From Myxococcaceae bacterium (lineage in GTDB: Bacteria > Myxococcota > Myxococcia > Myxococcales > Myxococcaceae): 40,134 bases of DNA. The notes below the pieces were generated by a model. That model did no database searches. It was not told the DNA's origin and saw nothing but the letters and a program-made list of their open reading frames with translations. Positions 7,917-16,474 of this stretch are shown one piece after another. Made by a program: the position numbers and the translations under genes. The DNA lies in the NCBI GenBank assembly GCA_016793725.1, contig JAEUJP010000838.1:1-40134 (forward strand). The letters are read 5' to 3'. Positions within the stretch are counted from its first letter, which is position 1. Each line of letters opens with the position of its first letter.

Positions 7917-8309
7917 GTGAGCTTCGTCTCGTGCACGTTCAACGACGGTGTCTTTGCCCTGAAGCTCGACTTCTCGTTCGGCCGCCGAAAAGCAGTGCCC
8001 CCGCCGAAGGCCTCGAAGCCCGCCAAGCCGAAGAAGAAGCTCGGCGCTCGCCCGCTGCCTCCTCCGTTTCCGCTCCCGCCCGTCAACAGACAGAACGACC
8101 TGCTCGACGCCCCGCTGCTCGCCGACGCTCCACCACCGCCGACCCCGAGCGTCATCGTCGACGAGAAGGGCCTCGAGCCCAGGCCCGACCAGACGCTGCT
8201 GATGGACGACGAGAACGACACCCGCGTCGCCGACTCGCCGCTCGAGTCGCCCAAGACCGACCTCATGCAGCAGCGCCGCGACGTTCGCAGAGCGCTGCGC
8301 AGCGGCTGA
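7917..8309 (+). CDS. Small hypothetical protein, Pro/Lys-rich
   Basis: The frame encodes 130 residues from GTG 7917; it is open further left to ATG 7812, but residues there look like random GC-rich translation. From GTG the protein reads as a short strand-rich head (SFVSCTFNDGVFALKLDFSF), a basic and proline-rich middle (residues 20-60), and an acidic tail with TLLMDDENDTRVADSPLESP ending in a basic patch. No signal peptide, no membrane segment and no family recognised. The following lipoprotein gene starts 51 bases later on the same strand. It could be a cytoplasmic regulatory peptide; the evidence for coding is codon-like composition only. Confidence 0.5.
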   Translation: MSFVSCTFNDGVFALKLDFSFGRRKAVPPPKASKPAKPKKKLGARPLPPPFPLPPVNRQNDLLDAPLLADAPPPPTPSVIVDEKGLEPRPDQTLLMDDENDTRVADSPLESPKTDLMQQRRDVRRALRSG

Positions 8310-8359
8310 CGCAGACCCGCGCGCTTGAATCGCGCGCTTCGACGCGGGCACTGCGCCGC

Positions 8360-9223
8360 ATGGTGCGCACCGCCGCCGCGCTGCTCCTTCTCTCTTCCGC
8401 CTGCGCGCCCGACGACGGCTGGGCATGGGTCGACGTCGACGACACCGCGTGCGCCAACGGCCGCCCCACCGGCTTCGGGCTCCGCCCCGGCGAAGGCGAA
8501 GACCTCGTCATCTACCTCATGGGCGGAGGCGCCTGCTGGGACGCCGCCACCTGCTACGGCCTCCAGACCGCGTGGAACGTCTCGACCGGCTACACCCGCG
8601 AGACCTTCGCCGCCGAGGCCCGCCGCAGCGCGGGCATCTTCGAGCCGTTCTCGAACGCCACCCACGTCTACGTGCCGTACTGCACCGGCGACCTGCACGC
8701 CGGCACCGCCACGCGCGAACACCTCGCCGGCACCAAGACGCACCACGTCGGCGCCAACAACCTCGACGCCGTTCTCGCGCGCCTCGACGCCCCGCGCGGC
8801 CGCGTCTTCGTCGTCGGCACCAGCGCCGGAGGCTACGGCGCCCAGCTCAACGCCGCCCGCTTCGTCGCGCGCTTCGAAGGGCACGAGGTACACGTGCTCG
8901 CCGACTCGGCCCCGCTCGTCGCCGACGACAAGCTCGAGGGGTGGAAGGCGACGTGGGGCGCCACCGACCAGAGCGCGCTGCCGCAAGGCTCGCGCCTCGG
9001 CCTCGTCGCCTCTCGCCGCGACTGGCTCATCAGCAGCTTCGTGGGCCTGTCGCCCGAGCAGTACGAGGCGAAGCTGCTCGAGCTCGTCGCGACGCGCTTC
9101 GACGCGCCTCCGGCACGCATGGCGCTCGTCGTCGACGGCAACCAGCACGTGTTCTTCGACGCGGCCGGCCTGCCCGGCGTGAACGACTTCGTCGAGCGCT
9201 GGCGTGACGGTGTTATGCCGTGA
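8360..9223 (+). CDS. Pectinacetylesterase/Notum-like alpha/beta-hydrolase lipoprotein
   Basis: This is a 287-residue protein from ATG 8360. A short signal ends in a lipobox SSAC (Cys15). The core matches the pectinacetylesterase/Notum family: LVIYLMGGGACWDAATC (residues 49-65, oxyanion-side loop with paired Cys), YVPYCTGDLHAG (104-115), then the nucleophile elbow GTSAGGYG with Ser155, and a late histidine in DGNQHVFF (His263) as the likely catalytic base. The family hydrolyses O-acyl esters (acetyl groups on polysaccharide in plants, palmitoleoyl on Wnt in animals); the bacterial substrate is unknown. The length is a little short for the family. It is followed after 3 bases by the TIGR02265 gene, suggesting one transcript. 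Confidence 0.85.
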   Translation: MVRTAAALLLLSSACAPDDGWAWVDVDDTACANGRPTGFGLRPGEGEDLVIYLMGGGACWDAATCYGLQTAWNVSTGYTRETFAAEARRSAGIFEPFSNATHVYVPYCTGDLHAGTATREHLAGTKTHHVGANNLDAVLARLDAPRGRVFVVGTSAGGYGAQLNAARFVARFEGHEVHVLADSAPLVADDKLEGWKATWGATDQSALPQGSRLGLVASRRDWLISSFVGLSPEQYEAKLLELVATRFDAPPARMALVVDGNQHVFFDAAGLPGVNDFVERWRDGVMP

Positions 9224-9226
9224 GCC

Positions 9227-9772
9227 GTGGCTGAGAAGCTCGTCTTCGATACCTCGCTCGACGGGCTCTTTCACCGCGCGCTCTCGGGTCGAATCACCCC
9301 CGAGCTGCGCACCGAGCTCAAAGGCCTCGGCATCGACCTCGGCAAGAAGCTGCCGCCTGCCGTCTCGCGCGAGACCTGGTACCGCGCGCTCGACCTGAGC
9401 GCCCGCGCCTGTTTTCCCTCGGTCGACGCGCGCGCCGCCCTGCGCGAGCTCGGGGTGCAGATGATGAAGGGCATCGAAGAGACGTTCTTCGGCAAGACCA
9501 TGGCGCCGGTCGTGCGCATGCTCGGGCCGCGGCGCATTCTCGAGCGCGTGCCGAAGAACATGAAGTCGGCGAACAACTTCGCCGAGGGCAGCGTGATTCG
9601 ACTCGAAGAGCACGCCATGCAGCTCGACGTGAACGACGTCGGTGACGCCCCCGAGGTGATGCAGGGCTCGCTCGAGCAGATTGTCCGCTGGGCTGGCGCC
9701 AAGACCGTCGACGTGACGTTCACGTTCGAGCAGCCGCCGGCCGCGAGGTTCATCGTTCGGTGGACCGAGTAG
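9227..9772 (+). CDS. TIGR02265/DUF2378 family protein (Myxococcales-restricted)
   Basis: This is a 181-residue soluble protein from GTG 9227, 3 bases after the preceding stop. It matches the DUF2378/TIGR02265 family: FDTSLDGLFHRAL near the N-terminus, LKGLGIDLGKKLPPAVSRETWY, then RELGVQMMKGIEETFFGKTM and a C-terminal beta half ending VTFTFEQPPAARFIVRW. Length is usual. The family is described as confined to Myxococcales with several paralogues per genome and has no known function. It has no signal peptide although both neighbours are lipoproteins. Its stop overlaps the next gene's start region (TAGTG), pointing to translational coupling. Confidence 0.88.
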   Translation: MAEKLVFDTSLDGLFHRALSGRITPELRTELKGLGIDLGKKLPPAVSRETWYRALDLSARACFPSVDARAALRELGVQMMKGIEETFFGKTMAPVVRMLGPRRILERVPKNMKSANNFAEGSVIRLEEHAMQLDVNDVGDAPEVMQGSLEQIVRWAGAKTVDVTFTFEQPPAARFIVRWTE

Positions 9773-11568
9773 TGCTCCTTCGCCTCGGTGCCCTGCTGCT
9801 CCTCGCCGCGTGCTCCGGCTCACCGTTGATTCCCAGCGGCGGCCCTCGCGTCGTCTCGACGACACCCGCCGCCCAGTCGACCGACGTCTCGCCCACCACC
9901 TCGTTCATCGTCGAGTTCTCGACGGTGATGGACAAAGCGACCGTGAAGCTCACCCTCACCCCGCTCGTCGAGCTCGACCTCGGCACGTGGAACGGCGCCG
10001 GCACCGTCGTCACCTTCACCGCCGCCCAGCCGCTGCGCTCGGGCGTCTCGTTCACCGGCAAAATCGCCGGCAGCGACCCGCAGCTGCGCGTGCTCCAGGG
10101 CGACCCGACCCTCGCCTTCACCACCGCCGAGCCCCGCGAGAACACCTGGCCCACCGTCGAGCTCGGCGACGCAGGTCTCACGCTCGTCTTCTCCGAGCGC
10201 ATGGCGAGCGACTCCGTCTTCCTGTCCAGCACGCCCGACCGGCCGTGGGGCGAGCCCACCTGGTCTTCCGGCGACACCGTCGCCACCTTCGTCGCACCGC
10301 CCGCCGCCGGCGCGTACCAGCTCACCGTCAGCGGCGACGACCTCGCCGGCAACGCGCTCCCGAGCGACCCGCTGTCATTCACCGTGCCCGACGTCACGCC
10401 ACTTCAGGTCGTCGGCGCGTCGCCCGGCGTTCACCCCGCGGTCTCGTTCTCGAAGAGCCTGCACCCCTCGAGCGCCGCCGCCCTCAGCGTCAGCCCCGAC
10501 GCCGGCTGCACGCCCCGCGTCGACGGAGCGCTCCTCGCCTGCGCCCGCGAGGGCCCCCTGCCCCCGTCGACTACCTTCACCGTCGCGGTCTCGACGCTCG
10601 CGCGCGACCTCGCCATGAACCCCCTCGCCGCGCCGTTCAGCTTCACGTTCACGACGCCTGCGGCGCCCGACGTCACCGCTCCGCGCGTGCTCTCGCGCTC
10701 GCCCGCCGACGCAGGCACGGGCCTCGCGCGCTCGACGCCCATCGTCGTCGGCTTCGACGAGCCGATGGACAGGCTCAGCACCCAGGCCGCGCTCACCGTG
10801 CTCTCGCCGCCCGGCCGCCCGCTCGTCTATTCGTGGGACGACGCCGGCACGCACGTCACCGCCACGGCCGCCTTCGAGCACGGCGACGCCGTCACCTGGG
10901 CCCTCGGCCCCGGCGCCCTCGACCTCGCTGGCCAGGCGCTCGACGCCGGCATCACCCACACGTTCACCGTGCGCAAGCTCTGCACCGGCGCCGAGCTGCG
11001 CTCCGACTCGAGCCGCACCGGCACCGTCTCGCGCTCCACCTCGTTTCTCTACGAGCCCACCGGCACGCGCGTGCGCGTCGGCCGCGAGAGCGACGCGTCG
11101 AGTGACACCGTCAGCCGTGGGCTCTTCGTCTTCCCCTTCGGCAAGGCCGGCAGCACGTGCAGCGCGACGGGCGTCGCCGGCACCGCCCTCGAGGTGAAGC
11201 AGGCCACGTTGCGCGTGCGTCAGGTCGCCGTCACCGGCGCCCCCTTCGCGCTCGGCCGCGGCGCCCTCGAGCTCGACTGGCTGCCCTACGCCCTCTCGAA
11301 CGACGACGCGAACGTGGTGTTCGAAGGCGCGAGCCCCTGCACGCTGCCCGCGTGCCGCCGCACGCTCGCCACCACCGCCGCCATCGTCGAGCGCCGCCTC
11401 GACGTGACGTCGCTCGTGCGCGAGGCGATGCGCGCGCGCACCGGCGCCGGCGACCTGCTCACGCTGCGGGTGTGGAACCCGTACACCGAAGGGCTGAGCA
11501 CGCGCTCGGCCGACTGGGTCGAGCTCGACGACGAGGCGGTCATCGACGTGACGTACGAGCTGCCTTGA
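9760..11568 (+). CDS. Lipoprotein with SbsA/Big_5 Ig-like domains
   Basis: The protein has 602 residues from GTG 9760; GTG 9772 (MLLRLGALLLLAAC), which overlaps the previous stop by one base, is an equally good or better start. The signal ends in lipobox LAAC. Three Ig-like units of the SbsA N-terminal/Big_5 type follow, each with the pattern PRVVSTTPA...TDVSPTTSFIVEFSTVMDKATV (about residues 27-125, 130-300 partly degenerate, 305-405 with FDEPMDR). The last 200 residues form a different beta domain with paired Cys and DVTSLVREAM, resembling DNRLRE/CBM-like modules seen in exported proteins. Likely surface or periplasmic binding role, unproven. It is the third gene of the packed trio beginning at 8360. 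Confidence 0.83.
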   Translation: MDRVVLLRLGALLLLAACSGSPLIPSGGPRVVSTTPAAQSTDVSPTTSFIVEFSTVMDKATVKLTLTPLVELDLGTWNGAGTVVTFTAAQPLRSGVSFTGKIAGSDPQLRVLQGDPTLAFTTAEPRENTWPTVELGDAGLTLVFSERMASDSVFLSSTPDRPWGEPTWSSGDTVATFVAPPAAGAYQLTVSGDDLAGNALPSDPLSFTVPDVTPLQVVGASPGVHPAVSFSKSLHPSSAAALSVSPDAGCTPRVDGALLACAREGPLPPSTTFTVAVSTLARDLAMNPLAAPFSFTFTTPAAPDVTAPRVLSRSPADAGTGLARSTPIVVGFDEPMDRLSTQAALTVLSPPGRPLVYSWDDAGTHVTATAAFEHGDAVTWALGPGALDLAGQALDAGITHTFTVRKLCTGAELRSDSSRTGTVSRSTSFLYEPTGTRVRVGRESDASSDTVSRGLFVFPFGKAGSTCSATGVAGTALEVKQATLRVRQVAVTGAPFALGRGALELDWLPYALSNDDANVVFEGASPCTLPACRRTLATTAAIVERRLDVTSLVREAMRARTGAGDLLTLRVWNPYTEGLSTRSADWVELDDEAVIDVTYELP

Positions 11569-11569
11569 G

Positions 11570-12148
11570 TCAGCCGCTGTTCTTCCCGCTCCAGCGCTCG
11601 CCCACCACCTGCGACGTGATTCTGAAGTGGCACACCAGGTCGCCGCGGCGCAGACACTGCGTCTGCTCGATTTCCGCCTTCACACCGATGGTGCGCAGCG
11701 CCTCTTGCAGAATGCCCTCTTCCACCACGCAGTGGTGCGGCGTCGTCTTCTCGAGCTCGGCCAGCCCCGGGTCGAACCGCGTCACCACCCACCCGCCGAT
11801 GTTCTGGCCGCGGTTCGCGTGGTGGTACATCGAGTCGATGCCGTAGACGAAGTCGCGCGCCGACGACGCCACCTTGCCGATGTTCTCGGCGTGCGACAGC
11901 TTGAAAATCTGCCAGCCCACGCTGCGCAGCGCGTACGTGCCCAGCTTCGCGTCGAGCGCCTCGAACGACTCGAGCAACATGCCGATGGGGTACCACTTCG
12001 TCGGCTGCACCTGCTTCAGCTTCTCTGCCAGCACCTTTCCCAGACTGTTTTCAGGCACATGCAGCGCCTTCAGCACCGCCAGAATGTCAGACCCCACTGT
12101 CTCGTGGTTCTGCCCGACATAGCCCCTGGGTCGTCGATGCACTTCCAT
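11570..12148 (-). CDS. Putative V4R/haem-NO-binding-like sensory domain protein
   Basis: This is a 192-residue soluble protein from ATG 12148; the frame also opens at ATG 12187. The shorter start is preferred because a GAGGAG site (12167-12162) and a good -10 (AATAAT, 12184-12179) lie between the two. The fold signals are RGYVGQNHETVGSDILAVLKAL at the N-terminus, a central ARDFVYGIDSMYHHANRGQNIGGW stretch (residues 98-120), and a C-terminal C-x-x-G-x-x-x-C-x-F motif (CLRRGDLVCHF, Cys165 and Cys173) reminiscent of V4R and related small-molecule-binding domains. Cys140 and His138-139 are additional candidate ligands. Assignment is tentative; function unknown. It converges with the Ig-like lipoprotein, leaving one base between stops. 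Confidence 0.7.
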   Translation of the reverse strand: MEVHRRPRGYVGQNHETVGSDILAVLKALHVPENSLGKVLAEKLKQVQPTKWYPIGMLLESFEALDAKLGTYALRSVGWQIFKLSHAENIGKVASSARDFVYGIDSMYHHANRGQNIGGWVVTRFDPGLAELEKTTPHHCVVEEGILQEALRTIGVKAEIEQTQCLRRGDLVCHFRITSQVVGERWSGKNSG

Positions 12149-12161
12149 GGTCAGCGACCAA

Positions 12162-12184
12162 CTCCTCGAAGTTGTTTGATTATT
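12162..12184 (-). promoter_or_regulatory. -10 element and RBS deciding the start of the V4R-like gene
   Basis: On the minus strand AATAAT (12184-12179) matches the -10 consensus at 5 of 6 and stands out in GC-rich DNA. GAGGAG (12167-12162) lies 13 bases before ATG 12148. No convincing -35 is seen at 16-18 bases. The pair argues against starting at ATG 12187. Confidence 0.4.
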
Positions 12185-12228
12185 CATCCCCGCACGTTCC
12201 GGCGCCAGGGCTCGTCCCCGGTCAATAC

Positions 12229-14769
12229 ATGGGAAACCTCACCCGAGTCGACTCCAGCAGCACCAACAACGCCGCCGCCCTCGCCGCCCAGCGCGAAGAG
12301 CGCCTGCGCCAGCTCGCCGAGGCCGCCCGCCGTGCCGCCGAAGCCGCCAGGCGCGCCGCCGAAGAAGCCCAGGCGAAGCTCAAAGACGCGCTCCAGAAGC
12401 CCACGCCGAACCCGAAAGAGGTCGCCACCCTTCGCGACGCCGCCACGAAGCTGCAGGCCAAAGCCGACGCCGCCGAGAAGCTCGCCGTGCAGCGCGAGGC
12501 CCAGGTCCCCAAGACGGCGTCGACCCGCACCCTCACCGGCCAGAACGACGCGTTCGTGCCGTGCGTCGACACCAGCGCCGTCGCCGCGAGCAACGAAGCG
12601 AAGTTCGTCACCGCCGCCGCCCAGAACGGCAACGGCGTCGAGGCGCTCGTCAGCGGCCTTGCGAAGAACCCCGACGACGCCTCGTACACCGGCACGCTCA
12701 TCGCGCAGTCGCGCGAGGCCGTCGAGAACGACCTCAAGAACCAGCTCCAGAATGACCCCACAAGGGGCAAGGAGCAGGTGAAGCGCTACCTCGAGGCCCT
12801 GCCCGCCGACCAGCGCGCCGCCGCGCTCGAGTCGCTCAAGCCCGCCCTGCTCGCGAACGTGCAGCGCCAGGCCCAGGCGAACCCCGCCGCCGCCGCGAAG
12901 GAGCTGCGCGAGCTCGTCGAACAGCTGCCCGACCCCGTCTCGCGCAAGGCGCTCATCGACGGCGCGAGAGAGAGCATCACGCAGATGATTGCGAGCGCGT
13001 CGTCGAGCGGCGGCCGCGAGCAGAACGCCGAGCTGCTGCGCGAGCTCGCCACCGCCGGCAAGCTCGCCGGCCCCGACGGCATGAAGTCGCTCACCGACGC
13101 CGTCGCGCAGAGCTGGCCGACCTACTCGGCCGCGTGGGTGAAGCGCGACCTGACGCTCTCGAACCCGCTCGCGCTGGCGAACTTCGACAACCAGCAGCAG
13201 AACCCGGCCGATGCGCTGCCGTTCACCGAGTCGCTGGTGAAGTCGCTCGACGAGGTCGGCAAGACCGACGTCGCGCAGGGGCTGCGCGAGAGCCACGAGG
13301 CGGCGCAGGGCACGTCGGTGATGCTCAGCACCTCGAAGTTCGAGACCGCGAAGGCGAACGTCGAGGCGAACAACCAGCGCCTGCAGGAAGAGCTGAAGCG
13401 GCTGGGCAAGAGCCTCACCGAGGCTCAGAAGCAGCAGTACATCAAAGACTTCAACAACCAGCCGCAGGTGAAGGCCGACGTCGAGGCCCTCGACAAGGCG
13501 GCGAAAGACGTCGCGGCGGTCATCGAGCAGGTGGCCACGTCGCCCGAGTCGACGCCTGCGATGATTCAGAAGGCGGCCGACGTCGCGAAGGAACTCGCGA
13601 AGAGCCCCATCGGCGCCATCGAGGCGAAGAACTTCGCGGTGAAGCTGCGCGAGCGGCTCGAGACCGAGCCGGGCCTCGTCGAAGACGTCGAGGCGATGAA
13701 GACGCAGCTCGACAAGACCATCGAAGACTCGGCGGTCAACGTCTACACCGAGCTGTTGCGCAAGAGCGGCGGCAACGTCGACGAGGCGAACAAGAACTTC
13801 GCCGCGCAGTTCGAGTTTCTCGAGCAGAACCGAAACGTGTTCAGCAACCTGCAGCCGCTGAAGAAGGCGGTCGACGCCATCAGCGCCGGCAACCTCGCCG
13901 CGCTGCGCGAAATCTCGAGCGACCAGAAGTTCGGCAAGACGTTCAAGTCGCTCGGGGTGATGTTCAGCATCGCGAAGCTCGGCAGCATGTCGAGCGACCC
14001 GAACGACCCCGCGTACGCCGACGCCCGCAGCTTCATCAAAGAGACGGCGAACGCCGGCAAAGAAGGCCTCGAGGTCCTCGCCGAGGCGATGAAAAACTCG
14101 GGCGAGCTGTTCAAGAACGCGAAGGCCGTCGACGGCATGAAGTCGGCGGGCTCGCTGGTCGAGCGCTTCACTCCGGGCCTCGCGCTCGTGGCGAACAGCA
14201 TCTCGCTGCAGATGGACGTGGTGAAGCTCAACAGCCGCAACGGCAACTGGGGCGACCTGGTTTCGCTCATCGGCAACTCGGCGGCCACGCTGGGCAGCGC
14301 GCTCGAGCTGACCGGCGTCGGAGTGCCGGTCGGCAAGCTCTTGCAGACGGTCGGCAGCATCGCGGCCGGCGTCGGCGGCCTCATCAGCATGGTGCAGGCC
14401 GAGGGGCAGATTACCGACGAGATGAAGCGGCTGCTCGAGAAGCAGCCCGAGCTCGAAGGCCTCACCGACAAGCTGGCCGACGGCGAGCTCAAGCGCCTCG
14501 CCGAGAAGACCGAGATGACGCCCGAGCAGGTGCAGCGCTTCATGCGCGAGAACCCCGAGCTGCTGAAGAACCCGGTGAACCTGAAGCGCTTCGTCGACGT
14601 CGCCGAGGCGACCGGCGTGAAGGGCGAGAAGGTGCACGGGCTCGGCGAGGTGGTGAAGAAGAACCCCGACCTGCTGCCCTACATCGGCAGCAACGTGGCG
14701 CCCGGCGTCATTCGCACGATGATTCGGCAGTGGCCCGACGCGCGCGAGCTTCTCGACGGTAAGCGCTGA
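12229..14769 (+). CDS. Large helical, Ala-rich protein with Gly-rich hydrophobic segment
   Basis: This is an 846-residue protein from ATG 12229 (the frame opens 19 codons earlier but a Ser/Asn-rich N-terminus follows naturally from this ATG). Residues 12-85 form an Ala/Arg/Glu coiled coil (REERLRQLAEAARRAAEAARR). A long helical region follows to about residue 640, with repeated EL/AKE heptads and a KFVTAAAQNGNGVEALVSGLAKNP-type unit. Near residues 675-730 lies a Gly/Ser-rich hydrophobic segment (LVSLIGNSAATLGSALELTG, then KLLQTVGSIAAGVGGLIS) that could insert in membranes. The tail has helical RFMRENPELLKNP-like units. No signal peptide. I do not recognise a family; a secreted effector or structural protein is possible but unsupported. 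It is divergent from the V4R-like gene. Confidence 0.8.
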   Translation: MGNLTRVDSSSTNNAAALAAQREERLRQLAEAARRAAEAARRAAEEAQAKLKDALQKPTPNPKEVATLRDAATKLQAKADAAEKLAVQREAQVPKTASTRTLTGQNDAFVPCVDTSAVAASNEAKFVTAAAQNGNGVEALVSGLAKNPDDASYTGTLIAQSREAVENDLKNQLQNDPTRGKEQVKRYLEALPADQRAAALESLKPALLANVQRQAQANPAAAAKELRELVEQLPDPVSRKALIDGARESITQMIASASSSGGREQNAELLRELATAGKLAGPDGMKSLTDAVAQSWPTYSAAWVKRDLTLSNPLALANFDNQQQNPADALPFTESLVKSLDEVGKTDVAQGLRESHEAAQGTSVMLSTSKFETAKANVEANNQRLQEELKRLGKSLTEAQKQQYIKDFNNQPQVKADVEALDKAAKDVAAVIEQVATSPESTPAMIQKAADVAKELAKSPIGAIEAKNFAVKLRERLETEPGLVEDVEAMKTQLDKTIEDSAVNVYTELLRKSGGNVDEANKNFAAQFEFLEQNRNVFSNLQPLKKAVDAISAGNLAALREISSDQKFGKTFKSLGVMFSIAKLGSMSSDPNDPAYADARSFIKETANAGKEGLEVLAEAMKNSGELFKNAKAVDGMKSAGSLVERFTPGLALVANSISLQMDVVKLNSRNGNWGDLVSLIGNSAATLGSALELTGVGVPVGKLLQTVGSIAAGVGGLISMVQAEGQITDEMKRLLEKQPELEGLTDKLADGELKRLAEKTEMTPEQVQRFMRENPELLKNPVNLKRFVDVAEATGVKGEKVHGLGEVVKKNPDLLPYIGSNVAPGVIRTMIRQWPDARELLDGKR

Positions 14770-14784
14770 GCGGCAAATGCGTTA

Positions 14785-14807
14785 GAGAGGGGCCTGGTTC
14801 CCCTCTT
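14785..14807 (+). promoter_or_regulatory. Stem-loop sequestering the RBS and start codon of the DEAD-box helicase
   Basis: AGAGGGG (14786-14792) pairs perfectly with CCCCTCT (14800-14806) around a 7-base loop; G14785 and T14807 can add a wobble pair. The 5' arm is the purine-rich ribosome binding site and the 3' arm ends on the first base of the TTG start codon (14806). Folding would hide the initiation region. It could instead be a weak terminator for the upstream gene. Confidence 0.5.
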
Positions 14808-16452
14808 GAACGACTCCTTCGAAGCCCTAGGCCTGCCGCAGACGATGTTGTCCACGCTGTCTGCGCTCGGCTACGCGACGCCGACGCCCGTACAGGCGGC
14901 CGCGATACCGCCCCTGCTCGAGGGCCGCGACGTGCTCGCGCAGGCGGCGACCGGCACCGGCAAGACCGCCGCGTTCGTGCTGCCGATGCTGGCGCGCCTC
15001 GACGAGCACCGCACGCGCAAGCCGTTCGAGACGTTCGGCGTGGTGCTGGTGCCGACGCGCGAGCTGGCGCTGCAGGTGACCGAGGCGGTGCGCCGTTACG
15101 GGGCGTCGCTCGGCGTGCACGCGGTCGCCATCTACGGCGGCGAGCCCATCGGCGTGCAGCTGAAGGCGCTGAAGCGGGGCGTCGACCTGGTGGTGGCGAC
15201 CCCGGGGCGCGCGCTCGACCACCTCGAGCGGCAGACGCTGAAGCTGGGGCACGTGAAGACGGTGGTGCTCGACGAGGCCGACGAGATGCTCGACATGGGC
15301 TTCGCCGACGACCTCGAGAAGATTCTCGGGGCGCTGCCCGAGAAGCGGCAGACGGCGCTGTTCTCGGCGACGCTGCCCCAGCGCATTCAGAAGATTGCCG
15401 AGAAGAACCTGCGCTCGCCGGCGCGGCTCACCATCGCGAAGCCGAAGGTCGCGGCCGGCGAGGCCCCGAAGGTGCGGCAGGTCGCGTACGTGGTGCAGCG
15501 GGCGCACAAGGTGCCGGCGCTGGTGCGGGTGCTGCAGGCCGAAGATGCGAAGAGCGCGCTGGTGTTCTGCCGCACGCGCGACGACGTCGACGAGCTCGCG
15601 GGCCTGCTGCCCGAGAAGGGCCTCAGCGCCGAGGCGCTGCACGGCGGGCTCGACCAGACGCAGCGCGACCGCGTGATGAAGCGCTTCAAGTCGGGCGCGG
15701 TGCGGCTGCTCATCGCGACCGACGTCGCGGCGCGGGGGCTCGACATCGACCACCTGAACCTCGTCGTGAACCACGACGTGCCGACGAACGCCGAAATCTA
15801 CACGCACCGCATCGGCCGCACCGGGCGCGCCGGCCGCGAGGGCGTCGCCATCACGCTGTGCGAGCCGTCACAGCAGCGGCTGGTGAAGTCGCTCGACCGC
15901 GGCATCACGTTCGCGCAGGTGCCGAGCGCCGCCGAGCTCGAGAAGCAGCGCCTCGAGAAGACGAAGGCCCACGTGGTGGAGGCGGCGCGCAACAGCGTCG
16001 GCGCCGAGCTGAAGACCTGGCTCGCCGAGGCCGGCATCGACGTCGCCGAGCTGGGCGCCGCCGCCATCATGCTCTTGCACCGCGAGCACTTCGGCTCGGC
16101 CGAGGTCGAGCTCGCCGACATACCCGTGCCGCGGCGGTCGGCGCCGCGGCAGACGAAACACGAGCGCTCGGAGCGCTCGGAGCGCTCGGAGCGGACCCCC
16201 TCGAGCGGAGGGACGGGCAAGGCCACGCTCTTCATCAGCCTCGGCAAGGGCGCGGGCATTCGGCCCGGCGACCTCGTCGGTGCCATCGCGAACGAGGCCG
16301 GCCTCACCTCGAAAGACATCGGGCCCATCGACATTCAGCACCGCTTCTCGCTGGTCGGCGTACCCGAAGCCCGCGCAGACGACATCATTCGTGCGATGCG
16401 CGCCACGTCGATTCGTGGCCGCAAGGCGATGGTGCGGCGCGACCGCGAGTGA
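14806..16452 (+). CDS. DEAD-box RNA helicase with C-terminal DbpA RNA-binding domain
   Basis: This is a 548-residue ATP-dependent RNA helicase from TTG 14806. All core motifs are present: Q motif GYATPTPVQ (22-30), Walker A ATGTGKT (48-54), PTREL, TPGR, DEAD (156-159), SAT (187-189), ARGLDID (309-315) and HRIGRTGRAG (334-343). A helical linker with an ERSERSERSER run (about 453-463) leads to a DbpA/CsdA-type RNA-recognition domain (about 473-545, TLFISLGKGAGIRPGDLVGAI...). Proteins of this build (DeaD/CsdA, DbpA) act on structured RNA in ribosome assembly and cold adaptation. I do not assign a specific symbol because DeaD and DbpA orthology cannot be separated here. Its start region is predicted to be folded in a hairpin. 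Confidence 0.93.
   Translation: MNDSFEALGLPQTMLSTLSALGYATPTPVQAAAIPPLLEGRDVLAQAATGTGKTAAFVLPMLARLDEHRTRKPFETFGVVLVPTRELALQVTEAVRRYGASLGVHAVAIYGGEPIGVQLKALKRGVDLVVATPGRALDHLERQTLKLGHVKTVVLDEADEMLDMGFADDLEKILGALPEKRQTALFSATLPQRIQKIAEKNLRSPARLTIAKPKVAAGEAPKVRQVAYVVQRAHKVPALVRVLQAEDAKSALVFCRTRDDVDELAGLLPEKGLSAEALHGGLDQTQRDRVMKRFKSGAVRLLIATDVAARGLDIDHLNLVVNHDVPTNAEIYTHRIGRTGRAGREGVAITLCEPSQQRLVKSLDRGITFAQVPSAAELEKQRLEKTKAHVVEAARNSVGAELKTWLAEAGIDVAELGAAAIMLLHREHFGSAEVELADIPVPRRSAPRQTKHERSERSERSERTPSSGGTGKATLFISLGKGAGIRPGDLVGAIANEAGLTSKDIGPIDIQHRFSLVGVPEARADDIIRAMRATSIRGRKAMVRRDRE
16162..16194 (+). repeat. In-frame 9-bp tandem repeat in the helicase linker
   Basis: Three exact copies of GAGCGCTCG plus a partial fourth, encoding Glu-Arg-Ser units in the linker between helicase core and DbpA domain. 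Copy-number change would keep the reading frame. Each unit boundary is itself palindromic (CGAGCGCTCG). Confidence 0.7.
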
Positions 16453-16474
16453 CTTTGGCTAGACTGGGGAGCCA

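Noticed and set aside
12184..14637. 817-residue minus-strand frame over the large helical protein
   Set aside because: Leu/Arg/His/Val composition is the antisense of Ala/Glu/Lys helices; no start signal.
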